DNA of 64,000 bases from Fasciola hepatica (GCA_948099385.1 CANUEZ040000117.1:4140001-4204000), one strand, 5' to 3'. Positions 45,298 to 58,300 are shown, counted from the first letter of the stretch. The notes: generated from the sequence alone by a model not told the origin. Made by a program: numbers and translations.

Positions 45298-48200
45298 AAC
45301 TTGGAACGAGAATATACGCGACATGCCAAGAAAATGATCGAAGAAATTGGAACCTGAACGGGAGGTAATACTGCAAGTCACTGAGGAGGTTTCTGGTACT
45401 TTTAGTTCCCTAGATAACGCTAGGTCACCTAGTCCCGTAAGTGATGGCTCATGTATTACTGAGGGTAACTTGGATCACAAGAATGTTGACCTATTTAAGT
45501 TGGGGATATTAGATCTAGAAAAACAACTGTCATCGGTTAGGTAGCAGGCCCAGGAAGCAGGAGAGACGTGTAGACAGAAAAAGCGTGGGCAGGAAGCCGA
45601 CGACTATGACCTATCCGACAGATCAGGACAAATTAAAATGGGAAACTCTGCATCGGTCGTCGAATACAAAACATCAACACCACCAACGATCGATCTGCCA
45701 AGAGTAGAACTCATAGTTTTCGACGGACGATCTGAACACCATAGCAAGTTCATCAGGCAGTTCGAAACGTTCGTCGAAAACAAAATAACCGACCCTGGAC
45801 AAAAGCTTCTCTAGCTGACTCTTTACTGTCGAGGCTGAGCAAGAGAGGCCATTGATGTGTGTACCATGCTGGACCCAGAACAAGGTTACTCACCAGCAAG
45901 GAATATCTTGAGGGGCCCGATTTGGTCAGCCATTCATGGTAGCCTGTAATCTAACAGAGAGCTTGACGGTAGAGGCAAAATGAACCGAGGGCGACGTCTG
46001 TACAATGGCCGACTTAGTAATCAAAATGCAGAACTGTTCAATAGCTCTCTACCATTTAGGTTACAGGGCTGACCTCAATGCAGTGCATACCTTGGAGGGC
46101 ATAGTCCGTCACCTCCCTCCCGAACTACAGGGCCGGTGGGCGGAATAGGTGGAAAGTATAAGCTACCGGGAGGCTAACTTCGAAAGCCTGACCCAGTACT
46201 TGGACAGAAGAACCAACGTAGCTGACTCATCCGGGACAGTAACCAGATAAACAAGCCTAACACTAGCCAGTCTCAAACTACTGCACGGGGACATCCGAAA
46301 TACCAGTCTTGTTCCAATGCACACGCTTTTTCACGCGAGGCTATAGCGCATCCAAGCCGCAGGCCCTGTGACGATAGCCATGGGCCACTAGAATGCTTCA
46401 AGTTCATCAACGCCACGATAGATGAACCCTGGGCACTGGCTAGGACCACAGTAACGTGCTTCATACGCCCCAACACCAAGCATTGGGCGGCAGCTTGTCG
46501 AGCAAAGACCAGATGTGGTCACGAAGATTTCGAGGGCAGACACGATCGATTGTTACACCAGGCGAGAGAAACTACACCAGAGACGAACACCAAGCCCATA
46601 GTCATTTGTTCAGCTTCGCGGTCTACCAGCAAACCAGAACTTTTAGGGATAGTTGCCGTGGGAGTGATAAAACCAACTGGGGTAGTCAAAGCATTGGCTT
46701 TCGTTGACAGTGGATCGGACACTACCCCAATTGAAAGAGCGGTTTGCCGACAAACACCAGCTCGCTTAGAGTACGACGTCGCCAGGAGTGTGCACGGTGG
46801 ACGGAACACAAGTAATGGCTTCCGGCCGGCTGAGGTCACAGCTCATCTCCGTAGGCACTAGAAAGCAAATCGAGTAAACGGAGGCATTTACGTTAACTGA
46901 TCTCCCTATGCGAGCGTCAAGGTCGGTGAAAGCAATTTTGAGTAGGTGGTCCCACCTGCAGGGTGAAATCGTCGTAGACTGGGAGGACGACGAAGTGGAC
47001 CTCCTCATAGGCTGCGACGTTCCAGAGGTACATTGGGTACTAGGCCAGAGAGTGGGCAACCACCAGGCACCTTAAGCCGTACGCATAGCTTTGGGATGGA
47101 TATCATATGGTCCAGTAAGGGGACGGGCTTCCGTATACCACGTGTCAGCCGAAACGGGCGGCATGGAGTGTCATCGGCCGCGGCTGTATGAAGGAGAGTT
47201 TCACGGCTTCGGAGGCGAGAGACTATCGTTGTCTCAGGGGGACCACCTCGCTCTGCAAACAATGCGGGAAGGAAGTAGAGGCCTTAAAAACAGTTCGAGG
47301 TCCCCCTCCCATGGCGCACACCAGCTGACCCTTGGGTTGATAAGGGAAACTATGCTGCGCAAAGACTACTACGACTGGAAGAAAGCGTCATTCGAGACCA
47401 GGATTTGTGGGAAAGATATGCAGAAGTAATAAAGGGGAACTAAACCATCGGCCAAGTTGAAAAGGTGCCTGCAACCACCGACGACCGGAGGGGCGCCTGA
47501 TATCTACCTCACCACCCGGTTATCAACCCCTAGAAGCCCGAAAATCTGCGGGCGGTGTTCGACTGTGCAGCCAAGTTCCATGTCAAGTCGTTGAACGATT
47601 GTCTACTACAAGGATCTGAGTGGACCAAGCCACTGATCGAACTTTTGTGCCGTTTCAGAGTGGGTAGAGTGGCCTTGTCCGCCGACATCAGGGAAATGTT
47701 TCATCAGGTGTAAATACCGGCAGAAGAACGAGATACGCTGCTTCTTCTGTGGTGGAAAGAGAACGACCGCGGTAAAGCAGTGACAAATTATAGGATGACC
47801 GACCACTTCTTCGGAGCGATATCATCACTGTTTTTGCGAACTACGCCCTTCGAGAAGCAGCGAACAAACACTGAGATTTGGTCCACCGGTCGGTCGTAGC
47901 GGTTATCTTGGATTATTCGATGATGTAGACTCTGCCCTAGGGCAGTTCAGGGGTCTAAAACGACTGCTATGGATAGAAACAGGCAGACTATCTTGCCAAG
48001 GTTTTTGGAGGCGGAGGCTGCCGAAGTACCTACTGGCTCTGCAAGACCAATCAAGGTTGGGGATGTAGCGATGATCGCCGACGAACACGAGCATTTCAGC
48101 CCCTGGCCTTTGGGCGTTTTTATGGATACCATCAAAAGCTCTGACGAAATGGTGAGAACTGTGGAGGTGAAAACCGCCAACGGAAAGCTAATCCGCGAAG

Positions 48201-48954
48201 CACGCAGTATCAGCCTGCTCGAGAGTGAAGACGGAGAAACCTTTAACACAAAACCCCCAGTAAACTATTCCTTATTCGTCTTTGAAGGGGCTGGAGACAC
48301 CTCCCAGGTTTGGCGGCACTTAAGACACACTGACGTCTTCAACTGGACCTTCATCCAGACGCGCGCACGTACACGATACACGTTTGTGCTTCGTGATCTC
48401 CATCAAACAGGTTGCAGTGCTCACCGTTTTCGCTGACGTTGTAGAGGGCTTTTTACATACGCGGTAGTAGTCGTGATTCTATCGTGCACCCAGACACACA
48501 CCAATCACACACTTGCATGACACACGCTTATGCTTCATGACCCCTACCAGACACGCCGCAGGGTTGATTGTTCCCCGTTCATCACTGGCATTATGGAAGA
48601 TACCCCCGCAGGTGATAGTTGTTGCTGTTTGATCATATACCGGAGAGCGACTTCACCGGTGACACAAACACAAGCAGGCGCTCACACAAGCACACGCAGT
48701 CAACGCAGGACGTCTCCCACGAGAACAGCACCTGTTTCTCCTTTGCCCCCGACATCCATCAGTTCTCATCGTGGATGAGGCAGAGTAAAAACGAGTTGGT
48801 ATAGCCACCGGATCAAGCGCAATCGTGAGTAGAATGTTGACTTCAGAATTATTATGTACGAACACTGACAGCAGAGTCTAGGCAGATAGAGAGAAGCAGT
48901 CCCTTATTCCAAACCTTTCACTCTGCTAAAATTCGGGAGGATTTTGGTGGGCGG
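45298..48954 (+). pseudogene. Decayed BEL/Pao gag-pol with a large internal deletion (BEL-2)
   Basis: Collinear with BEL-1 from about 29450: TTGGAACGAG, the ATG of Gag, LPRVELIVFDGRSEH (about 45700), the Cys/His region, the VDSGSDTTP protease block (about 46710), DLLIGCDVPEVHWVLGQRV (about 47010), and the RT start to VALSADIREMFHQV (about 47680). After about 47965 the sequence jumps to the BEL C-terminal domain (QADYLAKVFGGG..., VGDVAMIADEHEHFS at 48050-48100), skipping about 2.2 kb of BEL-1 that holds the rest of RT, RNase H and integrase. Many stops and shifts. 48250-48900 is a 3' region without counterpart in BEL-1. No 5' LTR is found. Confidence 0.88.
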
Positions 48955-49327
48955 TGTAAAGACGGGTCGTGGGAAATCCCCAGAAACACTGCAACTTCAT
49001 GTTTCCTTAACATCACTCATTTATTTACGAAACTGACTTGTGTTTATGCACTGTACGTTTTCATGAACAATCGTTTGTTTGTTCGCGTCCAGCGAGCTAC
49101 TCTATCATATACTTGCTCTGGACCTGCGTGTCGCACGTGATCCTTTCTCGCACGCCGCAATTCGGTTCTCGTTTTCTGAGTCCCTGTGACTGCATAATTG
49201 AGGTTTGTATCTGTTTCGTGCCACTGTTCATTTGATAACCTAGTATAGTAGAATTTCACGGATAATCGCATTCTGATTTCGGGATCGGTTTCGAATTTGG
49301 TTACGCATTGCTCAAAGGTGTCTAACA
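48955..49327 (+). repeat. 3' LTR of BEL-2 (second LTR subfamily)
   Basis: TGTAAAGACGGGTCG...GTGTCTAACA, preceded by the conserved GGGAGGATTTTGGTGGGCGG tract. It is closer to the LTR at 58476 (shared GTTCGCGTCCAGCGAGCTACTCTATCATATACTTG block) than to BEL-1. Confidence 0.88.
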
Positions 49328-49714
49328 TTGCTGAACTTATTAGGTTGCAGTTACCGTACCTCCGGATTACCTACAACTGCAACTAAAGCCACTGTTGAAG
49401 CGATCTATGCTCTTTTAGACTACCCTGTGAATGCCAAACGTATTGCAGCCGATTTCAGCTGTCTCCAGATAAACTGGTTCTCCAGCACAAGCCTAAATCC
49501 TTTATCCTACTTCCTTTCATTTGTTCCCGGTAGAGACTGTATTCGGCTTGTAAATACGTCCACTAGGGGGCGGACTATCCTTGACTTAGTCTACACGCAC
49601 GTCGCATCTGGTATCAAAATGCCGGTCACTCATCTGTTCCCGGATTTTAATACCAGGAAGCTCAAGTGCTCATTCAAGCGCCCCGCCATCAATCCCCTTC
49701 GCACTGTACCGTAA
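49328..49714 (+). pseudogene. Non-LTR endonuclease fragment
   Basis: A 128-codon frame with ADFSCLQINWFSS, RLVNTSTRGRTILDLVYTH and THLFPDFN, matching the C-terminal half of AP-like endonucleases in CR1-type elements (compare copy A: GFNWPKISW, VKTPTRNANIPDLIFTHS). The catalytic N-terminal half and RT are missing. It abuts the BEL-2 LTR directly, so BEL-2 may have inserted into this element. The sequence is unlike copies A and family 2 and probably represents another family. Confidence 0.7.
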
Positions 49715-51971
49715 ACCCTTAAAACCACTGTAATAGGATCTATTAACAAGCATGTTTCGGTCAGGGGCCGGGGATGCATTCGTCCTGGCCTTCAACCCCA
49801 AGACTGCATAAGACTCCACTTACGCCGGCATAAGCTTCTACCTTATTAGTATTAGTCCAATTTCCCCTTATTTAATCAGCACCGAATCTTAGGAACATTG
49901 AGAACTGGGTTCAAGATTTTAAGCTGCTCTCGCTTTTATTGATTTTAGATCGTCCGGAATAAACAAGATAATCCTTAAAACTAGGCCCTCGCCAAAATGT
50001 GGGCCAGAAGGAATCCAGCCGGCTGTTTTCCGATTCGGTGTCCTTGACATGACTTTGTTACGACTTGGCGTATTTACTGTTTTACTGAGGGTAGAGTGAT
50101 CTGACGGCAGTGGATCATCCCAGTTAATACACCCGGTCTAGAAGGGGAGTAGCAGCATGACCTTGAAATTTGCCCTCCTGTTAACCAACTTTCCATGGTG
50201 TGCAAAATTATGGGGCAGATCTTTGGGTTTGGATCTCATCCGCCAATGCTGGAGCTCCCATCTTCGCATGCTGGGCGCCATTTCATCGAGGCATTTAGGC
50301 CTTGGCAACCCACCAACCGGTTTGCCGGGATGTGGCCGCTGATGCATGTTTCAGCTTCGTGGAGCCATAGGTAAGAGATGGATAAATTATGGAGACCAGG
50401 GAGATGGTAAGTACCCCAGAGGACATAGAAGTTTACAAACTCAGAGGAGCTGCCCCTTTCAGATACCTCGTATACCCGGGTTGTGTGAACACCAGTTGGT
50501 TCCCTTGGCTACCCCCTCTGGTTTATCTAGCGAATTCGCTGCAGGAAGACGGGCCGTTTGGCTGGCTCACTGAAAGAAGGACGCTTCTTTAGCTGCCGTT
50601 TCTAATATCCACTGGATTGGATGTCTTATAAATTACCCAGATTTTTTCGTGTAAATTAAAATAAGCCTTACCAGCAAGTGACAACAGCTTGGAAAGCCGA
50701 TTTTTAAATTGTGCCTTGGGTGTAGACCTACTAAGAGCGGTACCGGCAGTGGTGCTGCATGAAGAGCCGGCTGTCTTAAATTAGATACACTTACACTTGA
50801 CGGGACACCAAACTTATCCTGTTCCACGAATACGGGGCTGTCAGGAGGAACCTGCGCTGTTTCCCGAGTGCGTGTACACGTGGCACACGCCCCGAATTGC
50901 GCCACATCTAGCCCGCAGACGCTGTGAAAAACTGGGATTCTGGGGGCTAGTTGCGTTTAACTTCATGGTACCATTCCGTGGTTTTCCGCTATCGGTTTCA
51001 GAGGACACAGGCCAACTTTGTAAGGAGCTCAGTTATGTGTCAACGGTCTGACTCGCTTCGGCTCTGCGGTCACTTGTGATGTTTTGCCTGGGTTTACAAA
51101 CCAGTAGCCGCCCTGTCCTACCTTCTACGACTTCCGAGTCACGCCTGATGCTGTGCTTCCCTTTATTCAACCATTTTATCTGTTTAGTGAGAAATTCCGG
51201 TTCAGTATCGAGGCATTCTTTCACGTTTATATAGCAACATACTGTCTCGTTTATTTTACGCTGGACTTCATTTGTCTTTTTTAAATCTTTTCTGGCTCTA
51301 CTCCAGGGTGATTGTGCGAGAAAGCCGGTGAGAGAAAGCCCCTAAGCCTTTTTTCGTAGGCTCACTCTCTTCCCCTAGCTCCCCTCGGAATGTTCTTGTG
51401 CACTCGTTTGAAAACCCAAGGCAGTGGGAAACTTCCATTTTGGGGATGTCTGTTTATTGCGTAATGCGAAGTCCTCCTCTCTCTAATTTGAACAAATTTT
51501 GCGGTAGCTTATTTGGTATAGACCACACTGAAGTCCCTACTTCTCAAAATTAGTGGATTCCTTCGCGACACAGTAGGTTTCAGAGCTAGGAGGAAGCCCT
51601 ACTAGTTTTCCAATCCTGGTAAAATCTCGAAATGTGCATGTAAAATTGCTGAAAAGACCGGAAAAAGAAATGTCAACGGAAGCCTTAAAGCACTGCCTGG
51701 AGAATGCATCGCGAACAGTTGAGTTCACTGACGTCCGCTTACGCTGATACCATCGTGTAAGTAACCCGAAACCCCAGCAGATACATGAGCAGACACGTCA
51801 AAAGTTTGATCAGTTTTTCAATAAAAATAGCTTTCCGGAAATCAAGCGAACAGTATTACTAGTTGCAAAACTCCATCCTGAAGGGAAGAGCGGTTGCTAA
51901 TTCACTAAGCAAATCGTAAAACCTCATTCATCGAAGGTAACTCAGAAGTTTAGAACTGGCGGTGCACACAG

Positions 51972-52032
51972 GTTTGCACAAGAATTTGTGTGGCTATAGC
52001 CCATCCTGCTTTCATATGGTTGTGTTTTTCGT
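51972..52032 (+). repeat. Short interspersed repeat, copy 1
   Basis: GTTTGCAC..GAATTTGTGTGGCTA.AGCC.ATC.TG...ATA.GTTGTGTT is shared with 60850-60910 in the same orientation. It could be a SINE fragment; no polymerase III boxes are recognised. Confidence 0.4.
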
Positions 52033-52703
52033 TGCTTCCTGTGCCACCCCAGAATTTCTTGTCATCTATTTCTAATAGTCAGAAATTGTGTGCAGCACCA
52101 TCTCTAGCGGAGATAAGTGAGAAGACCATGAGAAAGATGTTCTGCAGAGCTTGCAGCCTACAGACCTATTACAAGCAATAACTTTGCAGTCACCATTGAG
52201 ATTTCCTTGCGTGATAACGAAAATATAAATCTATGATTAATGAGTACCTTGAGTGCCTCCGGTAATATTCACCCCCTCTCCAGGGCTTGCAGGTACCAAG
52301 CAACTCTTCAGTCAATCAATTTTGCGGCAGCATCCTTTAGATACTATTTCCATTCCATCCTCAACGCATCTTCGACTCCTATGCGTCCCAATATTCAGAA
52401 CTTACCATATCTCCCTCTACCAGAACAACTAGGTACCTCTTCCACGAATCCTTGTGGTTCAGCGAGTCCAGGTGTGGTCCACTCACAAACACTTTAGAAA
52501 ACAGAGGAAGTTATGACGGTCCCTTTTACTCCATTTTCCAGTGAATAAGCGGACACCAGCGTCTACCCGAAGGGCTGCAGAAAAACACTATCAGCTTCTA
52601 TATTTAAAAAGAAAATCCAAAGACTAAGCTGTCTCACCAAAATTTCCTACTGAGCCTCCAAAAGCGTTCCTAAATGTGCTGTCCATAAACACCTCAGAGG
52701 GCA

Positions 52704-52708
52704 TGGAC
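52704..52708. repeat. 5-bp target-site duplication (TGGAC), left copy
   Basis: TGGAC here and at 53087-53091 flanks the solo BEL LTR exactly. Confidence 0.85.
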
Positions 52709-53086
52709 TGTTACGAACGTTTGAGCAATGCGTAGCCAAATTCGCAACGGATCCCGAAATCAGAAGACGATTATCCGTGATATTCTACGATACTAGATTA
52801 TTAAAATAAACAATGACATAAACAATATACAAACCTCAATAATACGATCACAAGGACTCAACAACGGGAAACCGAATGGCAGCGTGTGAGCAGACAGCAC
52901 GTGCGTCACGCAGGTCCTGAACAAGGATGTGCCAAAATAGCGCTCTGGGCGCGAACAAACAACAATTGGTCCAGAAAAACAACCGGTTCGTAAAGACAAG
53001 TCAATAGTGTATGGAAATGAGTGATGTTGGGAAAAACACTGAATCGCGAGGGAAAAAAGGGGGATTTTCCACGACCGACTGTTACA
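52709..53086 (-). mobile_element. Solo LTR of the BEL-1 family
   Basis: 378 bp, the reverse complement of the BEL-1 LTR, with only a handful of differences (for example TGTAACAGTCGG in place of TGTAACAGCCGG). It is flanked by perfect TGGAC duplications. This shows that a full element inserted here and was later reduced to one LTR by recombination between its two LTRs. The minus-strand open frame across it is an LTR shadow. Confidence 0.93.
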
Positions 53087-54783
53087 TGGACTACTCACCT
53101 CTTCCCAGCACGGTTTTCTACCCCACAGATATGGTAAAACCAAAGTGCTGACTACTGCGGAAAGTCTCACTCAAGCATCTAATGGCAGATAGATATCCCA
53201 TGCCACCTTTCTGGACCTTGCTAGGGCTTGTAGCAAGGAAATGCATGATCTCAAGGTTGTCATAGAGGTCAACTTCAAATCTGAGGATAAGATTCCGAAG
53301 TGCGTAAACGGTTGAGGGTAACATCGACTGTGCACTGACAATGTTATCTCAAATGACGATGGAGGGTTTTCTAATTAAATACCAATCCTAGCAATCACAA
53401 TCGGCAGAGAACTATCAGTCCAAGCAAACAGTACAATCAGTGTCTGGTGGCACTGAGATGATTCTCCTCTGTTAAAGTTATATGGCTTCTCTGGCACCCT
53501 GCATCCTGCTGTGGGTGGTTTTCTTACAGATCAATCCTTCTTGAGTGAAGCTGAGCCATCCTGTCGCTCTTCACTTCTGGTTTCGACTTACATTAAAGGC
53601 CGCCTAACGTCATCAAGTAAACGTGGCAACGTACGCAGGTGATGTGACAGTGAGAGGCACAGAGCCGACAGAATTGCATTCGGCCATTGTTGCGGTAAAA
53701 GGCCGATCTTCCGAGTGGAACCGGACTATCACTGACGAAGAAAATGATATCCGGCAGAAATTCAAGTAATCCAGTCCGGATCAGTTGTGAGCCTGAAGAC
53801 CCGGGTTCCGAGTACTTCACAAGGTAAATCCTTCCATGGCCAATTTCTCCGAGCAAAAAACTTATTGTCTCTACAGCGGGCCAAAGTAACTTTTTGGAAA
53901 GTTGCGCTGATAGGTCAAAAGTAAACGCCACATTCAAGTGGCAGTGGGACACATCAAAAAACTGAAAGGTTAAAAAACTGCAGTAACATATCAAGTTAGC
54001 GCTCCAAGCTGCCCGAAGTGAGTGGAAGTTAGTTTCTGATCATAAATCAGCCCAGAAAACGACCACGGGATGAAGAGAAAATTCAACAAAGATACAACAC
54101 GCATCATCACAGAAACCGATCGAATACTGAAACAAAAGTGGAAAACCAAAACACGGAACGATTTCAACGCTCAGGGAATGAACAATTGACGACAGGCCTC
54201 TGAAAAGACCGTACTTTGACGGCTTTTGATTCGTACTTGAGCCGGCTGTCGTCAGCACAACTCATAGTAACTCACAGGGAGGACCAGCAGATAGTTGGCG
54301 GCTTTGGTGGCTAAGTATCAAGGGCCTTATAGTGCTCAATCACAGGGGGACACTGCGGTATTTACTGAAAGAATGATGTGCATTCGGTTGGGGCTAACAT
54401 TAGAGTCTTATAACAAGAAGGGAAGCTGGGCAATTGGTTCTGATAATTCGGTTTGGGGAGAACACCAGATGCATGCTAAGGAGTCTGATAGGTGCTTCGT
54501 GGTGTGTAAGAGACACCGAGGCGGAGACTCAAACAAGGGTGGTGCTGAGGATGTATGAAGGTAGTCATTCGCGCAGCTGAAATTGGTATCTACATTCAGG
54601 GGTGCTTTTGGAGGCGCTGGCATCGGTCATGGAAGCAACGAAATGGCACTGTAAACCGGCAAGTTTATGTTCAGGTATGGCCGACGAAAATAGAAGGTAA
54701 GGTACAACCTAGAGTTTATCGGAGGGTCAGTTTTGCATCCAGCTCTTTCCTCTTACGGTCTATCGGTGTTCCGAATTGAGTTT
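53087..54783. other. No clear gene; possible RT trace near 53620
   Basis: The plus-strand reading near 53620-53750 gives TYAGDVTVRG..., SSEWNRTITDEEND, which vaguely resembles the catalytic and following block of non-LTR RT (YADDV..., W..WNL..NDEK). It is too short and broken to assign. The remaining frames have no motif. Confidence 0.3.
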
Positions 54784-55320
54784 AAAAGAGATTTTTTTGG
54801 GTTCCCAGGGCCGCTTGCAGTCTAGAGTTAAATGTGGTTAGGGAATCTATAGAACGAATATCAGCTGTGAGCTTACCCCTCAGAGGTGAACATTTCGGGA
54901 GGAAGAACTTCCGTCTTAAGGACATCCGAGAACCAGGGGTCGTTACACTTGGCCTCTTATTGAGCAGCTGATGCGATGCTGTTGTACTAGAGTGTACCAG
55001 ACTAAAGGATTGAGCTTGCTTGTAGAGAAAAACCGAACAGAGAGGAGCAGTCAAGTTTTATTTTCCGAAACCGCGGAGGGTCAAGCCGCAGGAATGTGCA
55101 CCGCTGCCTGTAGCTAAGGCTTGTAGAAGTCCTGAAGAGAGTTTTGGTAAATCGACGGTGAACATTTCCAGTGTCATTGAGGTCACTTGTGCATATTTGG
55201 GAACACAAGCTTTCTGCACTCTAAGATTGAGCGAATATGATTTATATATACCTGCAACTTGCTTTTCCGACGTTGTAAAATGGCCTTCCACATGTATACC
55301 CACCCAAGGTCAGCTGCCCG
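54784..55320 (-). pseudogene. CR1-like ORF2 C-terminal fragment (copy F)
   Basis: Minus-strand pieces INHIRSILECRKLVFPNM (about 55190-55250), then VHRRFTKTLF.TSTSLSYRQRC, LRLDPP (about 55060-55160), align with copy A's IYKSHVRPLLECC, RRFTKQLLGWSTSSSYRERC and LNLDPLW. Frame changes between the pieces show decay. The RT catalytic domain is absent. Confidence 0.75.
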
Positions 55321-58300
55321 CCTGTTTCTGGATTCTCTTGGGCAGTTATAAACTGTCGGTGTACAGGATTGTCTTCCCGTAATGGAGAGGCCCGCAGATA
55401 CACGAACCCCAACACTCCAAGTCGTGGGGGTACCAACCGCAGAACCACAACGGCCTAAAAAGGCCCCAGTACACCCAAGCCGCAAAAGGCAGAAGACCCT
55501 GGAGAAGGCAATGCAGGAGCGAGTCAAGAAGTTGGCAAAGGGGCTCAAAATTATGAGGAGCTTTTCAGCCAATCAACTGGCAGAAGAGGACTGACGGTCC
55601 CAGGGAACTCGCTCACAAAAGAGTGAGTGAACAGCGAGCGAAATATCACGCTCGCGAGGAAGCGCAATACTGAAGAGATTTGGCAGAATTCATTCGTCCA
55701 CACAGATAAGGCAGACGGGGAGAGAAATAAAATGGTCATCATGTAACTCAGGCTCTTTTGACTCAATAACAAAATGGACCACGGATAGAGGCGGATCATC
55801 CCAAAGTCGGGGAAAGATGTCAAGCGAGCAATAAAGTCGAACGGATAAGGTAAACAATTAGACTTACGGCAAATGAGGTCAACCGACACCCGCCATAAAT
55901 CTGGGACCAGAATTTGCTGGAGACAATAGGACTGAGTAAACGAATTATCGCACCGGTGGCAACGCAAAGGGGTGGCCGTTGGAGTGAAATCTAGCTGTGA
56001 AGCGCATAAAATGCAGGTAAATTGTTTGGTTAATACGATACAAATTCTATTGGGAAGCCCTGGATCTGGACCAAACCAGCTCAAGGGAGTTTTTCCATAC
56101 GACGAGCTGAATTTCCCTGTTCAATTTTAATGAACCTTCACAGACCACCTACCAAAATGATACGTAGTCAACCAGCATTCATTCTTTTTCATCAGTCTTT
56201 TCTGCCAAAGGTCCTAACATTCCCTCTGCCTTGACTATTGTCATTTTCACACGCTGTTCTCCGTCAATGCACTATTATCAAAAAATTGAAATGGAGCCTA
56301 CTTTATGACTCACAAATTATGATGAGAACCATTTGCCTACCGTTACCTTTTCATGCAGCCCTCCAAGGTCAGCTCATCAGGTATTGTCTGTCTGCTGATA
56401 ACACACTGATCGACTTATTAAGAAGCATATTTCCATCTCTTTGTCACCGTGAGTTCAGCCCCCAGCTCCGTTTCGGATCTCGCATCCCTATGTTTCGTCC
56501 TGTTTAAACATAACTAACTTAATCAGCTAGAAACCTCCACCTACCAAGTTATTCGACGACCAATCCAATTCAAATCGTTTTGGTGTTCTTACCATGATCT
56601 ATCCCTAATTTTCCATTTTACTCTGACTTATCCACCGCGGTACGGTGCTGCTAAGTTACATTCACTTAAACTTCCAATGGAAAATAAAAATTTTACCCCT
56701 TTTATTTACGAGTTCGCTTATTCGTTTGTTTTTCCAATTTGGGTTTTGTCCCTCCTTTTTTCTTGACCACTCAGTTTTAGCATATTTGACCACCTGACCT
56801 TGAAGCTCGTACTTGCCGGGCACCTCAAAATTTTAAAATGTGGCTCACACCCTTTTGGTGTGCCTACATTTTCTCAATTTGTCCTTTTCATTTTTACCTT
56901 GCCATCGCGTGTATCACTTGATGGAGCGTCCAAAATTATTCGGGCTTCCCGGAGTATACAATTGCCGCTACCATCACTTAGCGCCTCGTTTAAAACACCA
57001 ACGTCAAGCTGTGGAAGAGTGACAAACGTCGAAGGCAGTTTTGAAAACCCACTCAAGAATGAATCGTAGCCGTAGCTAACGACGATGCAGAAGAAAAATT
57101 TTGGGAGTAGACCGGTCCTGATAGAAGACGCGATCGCTGAAAGCAGAGTCGATCGGATTGGTTAAGAACGAGAGATGACGAAATGAATCAGAAGTATCTG
57201 ACTGGTGTTTCACGTACTGTACGTTTGAGGGATCGGTTACTGGGTGGAGCACGGGGTGTTGTTTACATGGGAAAGGAATGCTTCTGGAAGTGGCCAGCCA
57301 CACGCTCAATATTTGGCCAAATCGATGGGCGATCTATCGAATTGTGGGTGGAAGGGTGGTGGACTCATAAGCGGCGGTTAGATCTCCAGGCGGAACACTC
57401 AAGCATGCGATCGATTCCCTCACACTTGGCTACAGATCCATTACCAGTCGGAAGTTGAATATACGGATGAGCAGGAGGTGACACTAAAGGTAAAGCTGCA
57501 GGCAGTGACAAGCAGACGGCACTCATGGGGTCTCGTGGATCACTTTAAAGCTGTTGTAGGTAGCACTGGATTTGGTGAGCCAGTCCGATGGACATATCTG
57601 TTCGAATGGGACGTGAAATGGACAGGGAGAAGGAACAGCATTTTTGGAGGTGCTCCAGACGGAAGTAATGTGGCGCCATATACAATATACTGCACACTGT
57701 TAAACGGATGCACAAGACGAGAGGAGATCCTTCGGTTGCATTTTCATTCACGAACAAGTGAAAAATACGAATCTGAAAGGATTATGGAGACGGCATCGTC
57801 AGAGCCCACTTAGGCTGGGGTTGCGAAATTCTGGACTTGCATAATATAGAAAGTAAGCCTTTTTACGTCTAAGCTTTACTAGGGCTGGTGCCCCGCTTAC
57901 GAGATGCAATGGCACCTAGCTACTGTTGCATACCCTGTTGACATTTTTGGCGTTATCAGACGAACAGAATGTATTAGTAAAAGGGAGGTGAGTTTAGTTT
58001 TCCCGCAGATTCGTTAGAAAGAGTAAGGGTGCCGTCAGATGGCCGCATACTGTTGGGTACTAAGCTTACTTTTTGACTTATGCTTACACTGTTTGGGAAG
58101 GACTTTCTACCTTTCCGTGAACTGGTTGAGAACACGTCAGGGGGAAGAAACCTACGATTGTTGGGACTCTGAACTACCCAGTAGTCTGTTATGCAGAGGT
58201 ATTTGGAGCTCTGACGTCCAACTACTGGTTTCCCCCGGATGAAGTTTTCTCCTGGTTGTAGCGAAGGAAGTAGAGGGTGGATCGTAAGTGGTATGATAAT

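Larger units (their letters stand above)
49715..52708. other. No recognised gene
   Basis: Only short frames of up to 90 codons with no known motif. A short repeat at 51972-52032 is the one element of structure found. The rest may be intergenic or intronic sequence or unrecognised worn repeats. Confidence 0.5.

Noticed and set aside
44398..45357. Three overlapping plus-strand frames of 134-158 codons
   Set aside because: They lie in a CR1-like 3' tail, overlap in different frames, show no motif, and are not open in other copies of the tail.
53620..53760. Family-2 RT catalytic block
   Set aside because: YAGDV plus SEWN..ITDEE is suggestive, but the flanks do not follow the family-2 order and the match is too short to call.
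56100..56900. Further CR1-like tail (copy G)
   Set aside because: Only a short TTGCCGGGCA phrase is convincing and no ATT tail is present; mentioned in the gap entry but not called.
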